Shown piece after piece: positions 1 through 10,737 of a DNA stretch of 64,000 nucleotides (positions are counted from its first letter, which is position 1; every line of letters starts with the position of its first letter). The stretch comes from Pseudorasbora parva. Its lineage: Eukaryota; Chordata; Actinopteri; Cypriniformes; Gobionidae. Position numbers and translations under genes: made by a program. The notes under the pieces are model-generated. The model was not told the origin of the DNA, made no database searches, and saw nothing but the letters and a program-made list of their open reading frames with translations. Location of the stretch: assembly GCF_024679245.1 (NCBI RefSeq), contig NC_090177.1, positions 43,552,518-43,616,517 on the forward strand, in the 5' to 3' direction.

Positions 1-2068
1 ACGGTAAAATGACTTGTAAATAAATACAGTAATAGTCAGGGTCACTTTGAACAAATATCAAATGACAGAATGAGCAAACCTATAAAGGAAAGATTTTTAT
101 GAATTTTGACAATTGGGCTGTAAGTGCTTGAATGATGAATTTTGGGGCAAGTTTGACTGTACTTTTCTCCAAAACTATACAGTAAAATGACTTGTAAAAA
201 AATACAGTAATAGTCAGGGTCACTCTGAACAAATTTCAAATGACGGAATGAGCAAACCTATAAAGGAAATATTTTTATGATTTTTTGAAAATTGGACAAT
301 ATTTGAATTCACTTTGATGTTTGGACAAGTTTGGCTGTACTTCTCTCCAAAACTATACAGTAAAATGCCTTGTAAATAAATACAGTAATAGTCATGGACA
401 CTTTGAACAAATATCTAATGACAGAATGAGCAAACCTATAAAATAAATATTTTTATGATTTTTTTGAAAATTGGACAGTGTTTGAATTCAACTTGATTTT
501 TGGGCAAGTTTGACTGTACTTTTCTCCAAAACTATACAGTAAAATGACTTGTACATAAATACAATAATAGTCAGGGTCATTCTGAACAAATATCAAATGA
601 CACAATGAGCAAACCTATAAAGGAAATATTTTAATGATTTTCTGAATATTGGACACATTGTAAGTATTTGAATGCACATTGATTTTTGGGGTGTATGACT
701 GTACTTTTCTCCAAAACTATACAGTAAAATGACTTGTAAATAAATACAGTATTAGTCAGGGTCACTCTGAACAAATTTCAAATGATGGAATGAGCAAACC
801 TATATAGGAAATATTTTTAGGATTTTTAAAAAAAATTTGAGTGTTTGAATTCACTTTGATTTTTGGGCAAGTTTGACTGTACTTTTCTCCAAAACTATAC
901 AGTAAAATGAATTGTAAATAAATACAGTAATAGTCAGGTTCACTTTGAACAAATATCAAATGACAGAATGAGCAAACCTATAAAGGAAAGATTTTTATGA
1001 ATTTTGACAATTGGGCTGTAAGTGCTTGAATGATGAATTTTGGGGCAAATTTTACCGTACTTTTCTCCAAAACTATACAGTAAAATGACTTGTAAAGAAA
1101 TACAGTAATAGTCAGGGTCACTCTGAACAAATTTCAAATGATGGAATGAGCAAACCTATAAATGGAATATTTTAATGATGTTTTTGAAAATTGGACAGTG
1201 GTTGAAATCACTTTGATTTTTGGACAAGTTTGACTGTACTTTTCTCCAAAACTATACAGTAAAATGACTTGTAAATAAATACAGTAATAGTCAGGGTCAC
1301 TTTGAACAAATATCAAATGACAGAATGAGCAAACCTATAAAGGAAAGATTTTTATGAATTTTGACAATTGCGCTGTAAGTGCTTGAATGATGAATTTTGG
1401 GGCAAGTTTGACTGTACTTTTCTCCAAAACTATACAGTAAAATGACTTGTAAAAAAAAATACAGTAATAGTCAGGGTCACTCTGAACAAATTTCAAATGA
1501 CGGAATGAGCAAACCTATAAAGGAAATATTTTTAGGATTTTTTTTTTGAAAATTTGAGTGTTTGAATTCACTTTGATTTTTGGGCAAGTTTGACTGTACT
1601 TTTTCCCCAAACTATACAGTAAAATTACTTGTAAATAAATACAGTAACAGTCAGGGTCACTTTGAACAAATATCAAATGACAGAATGAGCAAACCTATAA
1701 AGGAAAGATTTTTATGAATTTTGACAATTGGGTGCTTGAGTGATGAATTTTGAGGCTAGTTTGACTGTTATTTCTCCAAAACTATACAGTAAAATGACTT
1801 GTAAATAAATACAGTAATAGTCAGGGTCACTTTGAACAAATATCAAATGACAGAATGAGCAAACCTATAAAGGAAAGATTTTTATGAATTTTGACAATTG
1901 GGCTGTAAGTGCTTGAATGAATTTTGGGGCACGTTTGACTGTACTTTTCTCCAAAACTATACAGTAAAATGACTTGTAAATAAATACAGTAATAGTCAGG
2001 GTCACTTTGAACAAATATCAAATGACAGAATGAGCATACCTATAAAGTAAATATTTTTATGATTTGAC
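1..2068. repeat. Satellite A, right end of an array
   Basis: Roughly eleven to twelve head-to-tail 178-bp A monomers, recognisable by the core ACTGTACTTTTCTCC, the following CTATACAGTAAAATGACTTG and a downstream CCTATAAAGG. Subtypes are mixed: some have the ACAATTGGGCTGTAAGTGC variable segment, others TTGAAAATTGGACAG with an EcoRI site. The array ends at about 2060-2068, where an incomplete monomer breaks off after TTTTTATGATT and jumps to TGACTTGTAC directly followed by family B. Minus-strand frames of 60-65 codons recur once per monomer but are not genes, because a 178-bp period shifts frame at every monomer. Confidence 0.95.
79..88. other. CArG-box-like CCTATAAAGG in A monomers (example)
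   Basis: This decamer fits CC(A/T)6GG exactly, the consensus bound by MADS-domain/SRF-type factors, and it recurs once per monomer in many A monomers. Other monomers carry CCTATAAAAG, CCTATAAAAT, CATATAAAGT or CCTATGAAGG, which break the consensus. The match is seen directly. Functional binding is not shown, and in AT-rich repeats a chance match fixed by amplification is a sufficient explanation. Confidence 0.35.
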
Positions 2069-2519
2069 TTGTACTACTGATGAATCTATTACTATGTATA
2101 GAAAGTTCAAGTTCATAGGATCCAGGGAGAGAATTTTTATTTTTCACAAAAAGTCATCCTTCAACTACTGATGAAACTACAGAAGGATTCTATTCGTATA
2201 TAGAAAGTTCAAGTTCAAATACTCTTAGGCAAAAATAAGTTCAAAAGTTCATCCTTGAACTATGGGATCTATTAGTATATATAGAAAGTACAAGTTCAAA
2301 GACTCTGGTAAAAAAATAAGTTTAAACTTTCATTCTTGAACTACGTATGAAAACACAGAAGGAGTCTTGAATAGAAAGTTCAAGTTTACATGTTTCAACT
2401 TCTAAGGAAACACCATAAAGTCATAAGTATGTATAGAAAGTTGAATCTATGTATAGAAAGTTAAAGTTCATAGACTCTTTGGCAAAAAATAGGTTCAAAT
2501 CTCATCCTTGAATTGGTAT
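2069..2519. repeat. Satellite B, short block
   Basis: About five B monomers. The hallmark is TAGAAAGTTCAAGTTC, then either a branch with GGATCC (BamHI) and CAGGG or a branch with CTCT and AAATAAGTTC, ending in CATCCTTGAACTAC. Successive hallmarks at 2101, 2203, 2284 and 2374 are 81-102 bp apart, so the period is loose. The block ends abruptly at about 2519 after CATCCTTGAATTGGTAT and switches to satellite C. In macro copy 2 the same position continues for another ~1.29 kb before C begins, so this block is either truncated or the other is expanded. Confidence 0.9.
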
Positions 2520-3319
2520 TTTTCGCATTTGCATATGTTTCGCTCTGCAATAAAGAGATTAGTGCCTTTGCATTGCATAAGAAAAAACTTGTGCGATGAT
2601 GTGCTTTTGCATTGCATAAAAAACTCGCTGTGCACCGAAGAGACAGTGCCTTTGCATTGCATAGATCTCGTGCAATGAAGATATTAGCGCTTTTGCTTTG
2701 CATATAAAAAAATCGCTGTGCAATAAAGAGGTAAGTGATTTAGCATTGCGTTGCATTGCATACGAAAAAACTCAGGCATAGAAGACATTTGCATGCATTG
2801 CATACAAAACCCTTTTGTACATTCAAGAAATTAGTGGTTTCTAATGCATTGCATTTAAGTCGCTGTGCACTGGAGTAAGTGTTATTGCATTGCATTGAAT
2901 ATGGAAGAACTTGTGCAATAAGATTAGTTATTCTGCTTTGCATTGCATGCAAAAAAAAAACTTGTGCAATGAGGAGATTATTGCTTTTGCATTGCATTGC
3001 ATTGCATAAAAAACTCGCTTTGCACCGAAGAGACAGTGCCGTTGCATTGCATATATCTCGTGCAATGAAGATATTAGAACTTTTGCTTAGCATGTAACAT
3101 TTCGCTGTGCAATAAAGGATAAGTGCGTTGCGTTGCAATGCATACGAAAAAGCTCGTGCATAGAAGACTTTTGCATGCATTGCATACAAAAACTTTTTGT
3201 GCATTCAAGAAATTAGTGGTTTCTAATTCAGTGCATTTAAGTTGCTGTGCACTGAGAGTAAGTTTTTTTGCATTGCATTGAATACGGAAAAACTTGTGCA
3301 ATGAGGAGATCTATTGCTT

Positions 3320-6300
3320 TTGCATTGCATTGCATAAAAAACTCGCATTGCACCGAAGAGACAGTGCCTTTGCATTGCATAGATCTCGTGCAATTATATA
3401 TTAGCGCATTTGCTTTGCATATAAGAATTCGCAGTGCAATAAAGAGATAAGTGCTTTTGCACTGCATTGCATTGCATGCAAAAAAAACTCGTGCAATGAG
3501 AAGATTATTGCTTTTGCATTGCATTGCATAAAAAACTCGCTTTGCACCGAAGAGACAGCGCCTTTGCATTGTATAGATCTCGTGCAATGAAGATTTTAGC
3601 GCATTTGCTTGGCATATAAAAATTCGCTGTGCAATAAAGAGATAAGTACTTTCACATTGCATTGCATTGCATACGAAAAAACTCATGCATAGAAGACTTT
3701 TGCATGCATTTTGCATGCACCTTATGTGTATTCAAGAAATTAGTTGTTTCTAATGCATTGCATTTAAGTCGCTGTGCACTGAAAGTGTGTTTTTGCATTG
3801 CATTGAATACGGAAAAACTTGTGCAATAAGATTAGTTATTCCGCATTGAGTTGCATGCAAAAAAACTTGTGCAATGAGGAGATTATTGCTTTTGCATTGC
3901 ATTGCATAAAAAATTTGTGGTTTGTAATGTATTGCATTTAAGTCGCGTGCACTGAGATTAAGTGTTTTGCATTGCATTGAATACGGAAAAACTTGTGCAA
4001 TAAGATTAGTTATTCTGCATTGCATTGCATGCAAAAAAACTTGTGCAATGAGGAGATTATTGCTTTTGCATTGCATTGCATAAAAAACTCGCTTTGCACC
4101 GAAGAGACAGTGCCTTTGCATTGCATAGATCTCGTGCAATTATATATTAGCGCATTTGCTTTGCATATAAGAATTCGCAGTGCAATAAAGAGATAAGTGC
4201 TTTTTGCATTGCATTGCATGCAAAAAAAACTTGTGCAATGAGGAGATTATTGCTTTTGCATTGCATTGCATAAAAAACTCGCTTTGCACGGAAGAGACAG
4301 TGCCTTTGCATTACATAGATCTCGTGCAATGAATATGCGCTTTTGCTTTGCATATAAAAATTCGCTGTGCAATAAAAAGATGAGTACTTTCACATTGCAT
4401 TGCATTGCATACGAAAAAACTTGTGCATAGAAGACATTTGCATGCATTGCATACAAAGACCTTTTGTGCATTCAAGAAATTAGTTGTTTCTAATGCATTG
4501 CAAAGTTGCTGTGCACTGAAAGTGTGTTTTTGCATTGCATTGAATACGGAAAAACTTGTGCAATAAGATTAGTTATTCCGCATTGAATTGCATGCAAAAA
4601 AACTTGTGCAATGAGGAGATTATTGCTTTTGCATTGCATTGCATACAAAATTAGTGGTTTCTAATGCATTGCATTTAAGTCGCTGTGCACTGAGATTAAG
4701 TGTTTTTGCATTGCATTGAATACGGAAAAAATTGTGCAATAAGATTAGTTATTCTGCATTGCATTGCATGCAAAAAAACTTGTGCAATGAGGAGATTATT
4801 GCTTTTGCATTGCATTGCATAAAAAACTCGCTTTGCACCGAAGAGACAGTGCCTTTGCATTGCATAGATCTCGTGCAATTATATATTAGCGCATTTGCTT
4901 TGCATATAAGAATTCGCAGTGCAATAAAGAGATAAGTGCTTTTTGCATTGCATTGCATGCAAAAAAAAACTTGTGCAATGAGGATATTATTGCTTTTGCA
5001 TTGCATTGCATAAAAAACTCGCTTTGCACGGAAGAGACAGTTGCCTTTGCATTACATAGATCTCGTGCAATGAATATGCGCTTTTGCTTTGCATATAAAA
5101 ATTCGCTGTGCAATAAAAAGATGAGTACTTTCACATTGCATTGCATTGCATACGAAAAAACTTGTGCATAGAAGACATTTGCATGCAATGCATACAAAGA
5201 CCTTTTGTGCATTCAAGAAATTAGTGGTTTCTAATGCATTGCAAAGTTGCTGTGCACTGAAAGTGTGTTTTTGCATTGCATTGAATACGGAAAAACTTGT
5301 GCAATAAGATTAGTTATTCCGCATTGCATTGCATGCAAAAAAACTTGTGCAATGAGGAGATTATTGCTTTTGCATTGCATTGCATAAAAAACTCGCTTTG
5401 CACGGAAGAGAAAGTTCCGTTGCATTACATAGATCTCGTGCAATGATTATGCGCTTTTGCTTTGCATATAAAAATTCGCTGTGCAATAAAAAGATGAGTA
5501 CTTTCACATTGCATTGCATTGCATACGAAAAAACTTGTGCATAGAACACATTTGCATGCATTGCATACAAAGACCTTTTGTGCATTCAAGAAATTAGTGG
5601 TTTCTAATGCATTGCAAAGTTGCTGTGCACTGAAAGTGTGTTTTTGCATTGCATTGAATACGGAAAAACTTGTGCAATAAGATTAGTTATTCTGCATTGC
5701 ATTGCATGCAAAAAAAACTTGTGCAATGAGATTATTGCTTTTGCATTGCATTGCATAAAAAACTCGCTTTGCACCGAAGAGACAGTGCCTTTGCATTGCA
5801 TAGATCTCGTGCAATTATATATTAGCGCATTTGCTTTGCATATAAGAATTCGCAGTGCAATAAAGAGATAAGTGCTTTTGCACTGCATTGCATTGCATGC
5901 AAAAAAAAACTTGTGCAATGAGAAGATTATTGCTTTTGCATTGCATTGCATAAAAAACTCGCTTTGCACCGAAGAGACAGCGCCTTTGCATTGTATAGAT
6001 CTCGTGCAATGAAGATTTTAGCGCATTTGCTTTGCATATAAAAATTCGCTGTGCAATAAAGAGATAAGTACTTTCACATTGCATTGCATTGCATACGAAA
6101 AAACTCATGCATAGAAGACTTTTGCATGCATTTTGCATGCACCTTATGTGTATTCAAGAAATTAGTTGTTTCTAATGCATTGCATTTAAGTCGCTGTGCA
6201 CTGAAAGTGTGTTTTTGCATTGCATTGAATACGGAAAAACTTGTGCAATAAGATTAGTTATTCCGCATTGAGTTGCATGCAAAAAAACTTGTGCAATGAG

Positions 6301-7258
6301 GAGATTATTGCTTTTGCATTGCATTGCATAAAAAATTAGTGGTTTGTAATGTATTGCATTTAAGTCGCGTGCACTGAGATTAAGTGTTTTGCATTGCATT
6401 GAATACGGAAAAACTTGTGCAATAAGATTAGTTATTCTGCATTGCATTGCATGCAAAAAAACTTGTGCAATGAGGAGATTATTGCTTTTGCATTGCATTG
6501 CATAAAAAACTCGCTTTGCACCGAAGAGACAGTGTCTTTGCATTGCATAGATCTCGTGCAATTATATATTAGCGCATTTGCTTTGCATATAAGAATTCGC
6601 AGTGCAATAAAGAGATAAGTGCTTTTTGCATTGCATTGCATGCAAAAAAAAACTTGTGCAATGAGGAGATTATTGCTTTTGCATTGCATTGCATAAAAAA
6701 CTTTCTTTGCACGGAAGAGACAGTGCCTTTGCATTACATAGATCTCGTGCAATGAATATGCGCTTTTGCTTTGCATATAAAAATTCGCTGTGCAATAAAA
6801 AGATGAGTACTTTCACATTGCATTGCATTGCATACGAAAAAACTTGTGCATAGAAGACATTTGCATGCATTGCATACAAAGACCTTTTGTGCATTCAAGA
6901 AATTAGTGGTTTCTAATGCATTGCAAAGTTGCTGTGCACTGAAAGTGTGTTTTTGCATTGCATTGAATACGGAAAAACTTGTGCAATAAGATTAGTTATT
7001 CCGCATTGAATTGCATGCAAAAAAACTTGTGCAATGAGGAGATTATTGCTTTTGCATTGCATTGCATACAAAATTAGTGGTTTCTAATGCATTGCATTTA
7101 AGTCGCTGTGCACTGAGATTAAGTGTTTTTGCATTGCATTGAATACGGAAAAAATTGTGCAATAAGATTAGTTATTCTGCATTGCATTGCATGCAAAAAA
7201 ACTTGTGCAATGAGGAGATTATTGCTTTTGCATTGCATTGCATAAAAAACTCGCTTTG
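3320..7258. repeat. 2.42-kb offset duplication inside satellite C
   Basis: Sequence from about 3320 to 4835 recurs at about 5742 to 7258 with an offset of 2,420-2,423 bp. Diagnostic shared variants include ATTTTGCATGCACC followed by TTATGTGTATTC (~3708 and ~6130), a GACAGCGCC variant (~3553 and ~5975) and GGAAAAAATTGTGC (~4724 and ~7147). In macro copy 2 the variant TTATGTGTATTC appears only once (~58365), so this duplication probably arose, or was lost, after the macro copies separated. The exact edges are uncertain because flanking units are themselves similar. Confidence 0.75.
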
Positions 7259-7614
7259 CACGGAAGAGAAAGTGCCGTTGCATTACATAGATCTCGTGCA
7301 ATGATTATGCGCTTTTGCTTTGCATATAAAAATTCGCTGTGCAATAAAAAGATGAGTACTTTCACATTGCATTGCATTGCATACGAAAAAACTTGTGCAT
7401 AGAAGACATTTGCATGCATTGCATACAAAGACCTTTTGTGCATTCAAGAAATTAGTGGTTTCTAATGCATTGCAAAGTTGCTGTGCACTGAAAGTGTGTT
7501 TTTGCATTGCATTGAATACGGAAAAACTTGTGCAATAAGGTTAGTTATTCTGCATTGCATTGCATGCAAAAAAAACTTGTGCAATGAGGAGATTATTGCT
7601 TTTGCATTGCATTG
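7241..7614. repeat. Representative full satellite C unit
   Basis: From CATAAAAAACTCGC at 7241 to the next equivalent element at 7615 is 374 bp. In order the subrepeats carry: the CTCGCTTTGCAC element; the AGATCTCGTGCAATGA element; a CTTTGCATATAAAAATTCGC element; TGCATACGAAAAAACTTG; a TGCATGCATTGCATAC element; TTAGTGGTTTCTAATGC; GAATACGGAAAAACTTGTGC; and TGCATGCAAAAAAAACTTG. An equivalent interval at 58721-59095 is 375 bp. The common layout (pentamer run, A-run, GTGCA, GA-rich) suggests that the 374-bp unit arose by amplification of one ancestral ~47-bp repeat. This is inferred from the pattern and not computed. Confidence 0.75.
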
Positions 7615-8183
7615 CATAAAAAACTTGCTTTGCACCGAAGAGACAGTGCCGTTGCATTGCATAGATCTCGTGCAATGAAGATATTAGCACTTTTGCTTAG
7701 CATGTAACATTTCGCTGTGCAATAAAGCCCACACAATTTAAAAAAATTAAATTCAAATGCGTTGCATTGCACACGAAAAAGCTCGTGCATAGAAGACTGT
7801 TGCATGCATTGCATACAAAAACCTTTTGTGCATTCAAGAAATTAGTGGTTTCTAATGCAGTGCATTTAAGTTGCTGTGAACGAAAGTACGTGTTTTTGCA
7901 TTGCATTGAATACGGAAAAACTTGTGCAGTAAGATTAGTTATTCTGCATTGCATTGCATGAACAAAACAACTAGCGCAAAGAGGAGATTATTACTTTTTT
8001 GCATTGCGTTGCATAAAAAAATCGCTTTGCAGAGACAGTGCCTTTGCATTGCATAGATCTCGTGCAATGAAGATATTAGCAATAACAAGATTGCATTGAA
8101 TACGCAAAAACTTTTGCAATGAGATTAGTCCTTCAGCATTGCATTGCATACAAAAATTATTTATCACAAGAAGTCATCCTTAA

Positions 8184-8206
8184 ACTCCTAATGAAACATT
8201 AGGAGT
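8184..8206. other. Perfect 10-bp hairpin at C/B junction
   Basis: The arms ACTCCTAATG and CATTAGGAGT are perfect reverse complements separated by AAA. The element lies in the first B monomer after satellite C. It is kept without change in macro copy 2 at 62339-62361. Other B monomers have ACTACTGATGAAAC in this place and cannot form it, so it is specific to the junction monomer. No protein-binding or terminator role is claimed. Confidence 0.8.
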
Positions 8207-8463
8207 CTATTGGTATGCATAGAAAATTCAAGTTCATAGGATACACCAGGGTCAGATTTTTTTTTCTTCAAAAAAAGTCATCCTTCAACTACTGATGGAA
8301 TCTATTCGTTACAGGACTCTTGGAAATATATATATCTGTAAATAGAAAGTTCAAGTTCAAATGCTCTGAAAAAAAAAATAAGTTCAAAATGTCATTCTTG
8401 AACTACGTATGAAACAACAGAATGAGTCTATTGGTATGCATAGAAAGTTCAATTTCAAAGAAT

Positions 8464-10737
8464 CCAGGGTCAGAATTTTTATTTTTCTAAAAATTATCCT
8501 TCAACTACTGATGAAACTACAGAAGGATACTATTCATAATATAGAAAGATCAAGTTCAAAGACTCTGGTAAAAAATAAGTTCAAAATTTCACCCTTGAAG
8601 CACTGAGGAATCTATTACTATGTATAGAAAGTTCAAGTTCATAGGATCCATGGTCAGAATTTTTTTTTTTTAAACTCACCCTTCAACTACTGATGAAACT
8701 ACATAATGATTGTATTCATATATAGAAAGTTTAAATTCAAATACTCTTTGCAGTTCAAATTCAAATTAAGGAATCTATTTGTATGAATAGAAAGTTCAAG
8801 TTCATAGACTCTTTGGAAATTAATAAGTTCAAAGCTCATCCTTGAACTACTGATGAAATATAAGGAGTCTATTGTTAATATATAGAAAGTTCACGTTCAT
8901 AGGATCCAGGGTCAGAATTTTTTTTCTTCAAAAAAAGTGAACCTTCAACTACTGATGGAATCTATTCGTTACAGGATTCTATACGTATATAGAAAGTTCA
9001 GGTTCAACTACTCTTATGCAAAAATAAGTTCAAAAGTTCATTCTTGAACTACAGAATCTATTAGTATATATAGAAAGTTCAAGTTCAAAGACTCTGGTTA
9101 AAAAAATAAGTTCAAAATTTGATTCTTGAACTACGTATGAAACAACAGAATGAGTCTATTGGTATGCATATAAAGTTCAAGTTCACAGAATCCAGGCTCA
9201 AATGTTTTTTTCTTCAAAAAAAGTGAACCTTCAACTACTGATGAAAATACAGAAGGATTCTCTTCATATATAGAAAGTTCAAGTTCAAATACTCTTAGGC
9301 AAAAATAAGTTGAAAAGTTAATCCTTGAACTACTTATGAAACAACAGAAGGAATCTATTTGTATGAATAGAAAGGTCAAGTTTATAGAATCAAGGGTCAG
9401 AATGTTTTTTTCAAAATAATCCTTAATCATCCTTAAATTCCTGGCGAAATATTATGAGTCTATTGTTATGCATAGAAAGCTCAAGTTCATAGACTCTTTG
9501 GAAACAACTAAGTTCAAAGCTCATCCTTGAACTACTGATGAAATATAAGGAGTCTATTGTTTATGTATAGAAAGTTCAAGTTCATAGGATCCAGGGTCAG
9601 ATTTTTTTTTCTTCAAAAAAAGTGAACCTTCAACTACTGATGGAATCTGTTCGTTACAGGACTCTATACGTATATAGAAAGTTCAAGTTCAAATACTCTT
9701 ATGCAAAAAAATAAGTTAAAAAGTTCATCCTTGAACTACAGAATCTATTAGTATATATAGAAAGTTCAAGTTCAAAGACTCTGATAAAAAATAAATTCAA
9801 AACTTCATTCTTAAACTACGTATGAAACAACAGAAGAAGTCTATTGGTATGCATAGAAAGTTCAAGTTCATAGACTCTTTGGAAACAAATAAGTTCTAAA
9901 GTTCATCCTTGAACTACAGAATCAATTAGTATATATAGAAAGTTAAAGTTCAAAGACTCTGGTAAAAATAAATTCAAAACTTCATTCTTAAACTACGTAT
10001 GAAACAACAGAATGAGTCTATTGGTATGCATAAAAAGTTCAAGTTCACAGAATCCAGGCTCAGATGTTTTTTTTCTTCAAAAAATAATGTGTGAACTTCT
10101 GAAAAAAACACCATAAAGCCATAAGTGAGTTTATACATTTAAAGTTCAAACACTCCTTGGCCATAAAATGTATTCAAAATGTCACACTGGAACTACTTAT
10201 GAATCTATTACTATGCTTTGCACCGTCTCCTTTATTTTTCTAAAAAAGTCATCCTTCAACTACTGATGAAACTACAGAAGGATACTATTCAAAGTTCAAG
10301 TTCATAGGATCCAGGGTCAGAATTTTTATTTTTCTAAAAATCATCCTTCAACTACTCATGAAACTACAAAAGGATACTATTCATATATAGAAAGTTCAAG
10401 TTCAAAAACTCTGGTAAAAAATAAGTTCAAAATTTCACCCTTGAAACACTGAGGAATCTTTTACTATGTATAGAAAGTTCAAGTTCATAGGATCCATGGT
10501 CAGAATTTTTTTTTTTTTAAACTCACCCTTCAACTACTGATGAAAGTACAGAATGATTCTATTCATATATAGAACGTTTAAATTCAAATACTCTTTGCAG
10601 TTCAAATTCAACAGAAGGAATCTATTTGTATGAATAGAAAGTTCAAGTTCATAATCTCTTTGGAAACTAATAAGTTCAAAGCTCATCCTTGAACTACTGA
10701 TGAAATATAAGGAGTCTATTGTTTATGTATAGAAAGT
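8464..10737. repeat. B-block duplication, 1,847-bp offset
   Basis: The run at about 8464-8890 matches 10311-10737. Shared diagnostics are CAGAATTTTTATTTTTCTAA, the sequence CCATGGTCAGAATTTTT (BamHI/NcoI-like GGATCCATGG), ACTCACCCTTCAAC, CTTTGCAGTTCAAATTCAA and AAATATAAGGAGTC. Downstream of 10737 the resemblance switches to the 9541-9860 region (offset about 1,162), as shown by CTGTTCGTTACAGGACTC, so the second copy is a mosaic of two earlier B segments. Confidence 0.7.

Larger units (their letters stand above)
2520..8155. repeat. Satellite C block 1 (TGCAT-rich)
   Basis: Complex satellite whose full unit is about 374 bp (for example 7241-7614), each unit holding around eight diverged subrepeats of 40-51 bp. 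Every subrepeat starts with one to three TGCAT pentamers, followed by an A-run, a CTCGTGCA-like element and a GA-rich end. BglII (AGATCT) and NsiI (ATGCAT) sites recur. Units are often incomplete: the spacing between ACTCGCTTTGCAC elements can drop to about 180 bp. Long frames on both strands are explained by the pentamer, which lacks stops and reads MQCNA on the minus strand. A ~1.5-kb internal segment is duplicated 2,422 bp apart. The block ends in a shared C/B junction near 8155. Confidence 0.95.
1..9844. repeat. Macro-repeat copy 1 (A end, B, C, B)
   Basis: This segment reappears at 53538-64000 in the same order and orientation. The offset is 53,537 at position 1, about 53,896 near position 1000, 53,366 near 1830-2300, 54,656 at 2535 and 54,155-54,156 from about 8081 to the end. 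The offset steps are a few discrete indels; between them the copies differ by scattered single bases and homopolymer lengths. The A/B junction (~2064-2072) and the C/B junction (~8150-8165) are preserved almost exactly, so the copies descend from one ancestral composite segment. The left edge lies outside the window. Duplication of the whole composite is seen directly; that it is one period of a longer tandem series is inference. Confidence 0.9.

Noticed and set aside
79..88. TATA box / promoter per A monomer (CTATAAAG)
   Set aside because: An isolated TATA-like hexamer in AT-rich DNA without other promoter context or a downstream gene is not supportable.
2101..2520. AGTTCAAGTTCA in satellite B as a nuclear-receptor direct repeat
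   Set aside because: The hexamer fits a very loose half-site consensus and is simply the repeat's own doubled AAGTTC; there is no independent evidence.
2520..8155. CENP-B box in satellite C or A
   Set aside because: TTCG occurs (for example ATTCGCTGTGC) but the required downstream CGGG of the mammalian box is absent in every copy inspected.
2520..8155. Octamer-like ATTTGCAT or plant RY-like CATGCA motifs in satellite C
   Set aside because: These matches are unavoidable in TGCAT-pentamer DNA and carry no information about function.
8409..8606. Plus-strand 65-codon frame in satellite B, with relatives near 11447 and 62577
   Set aside because: It spans several B monomers, and its start context and length change with homopolymer indels between macro copies.
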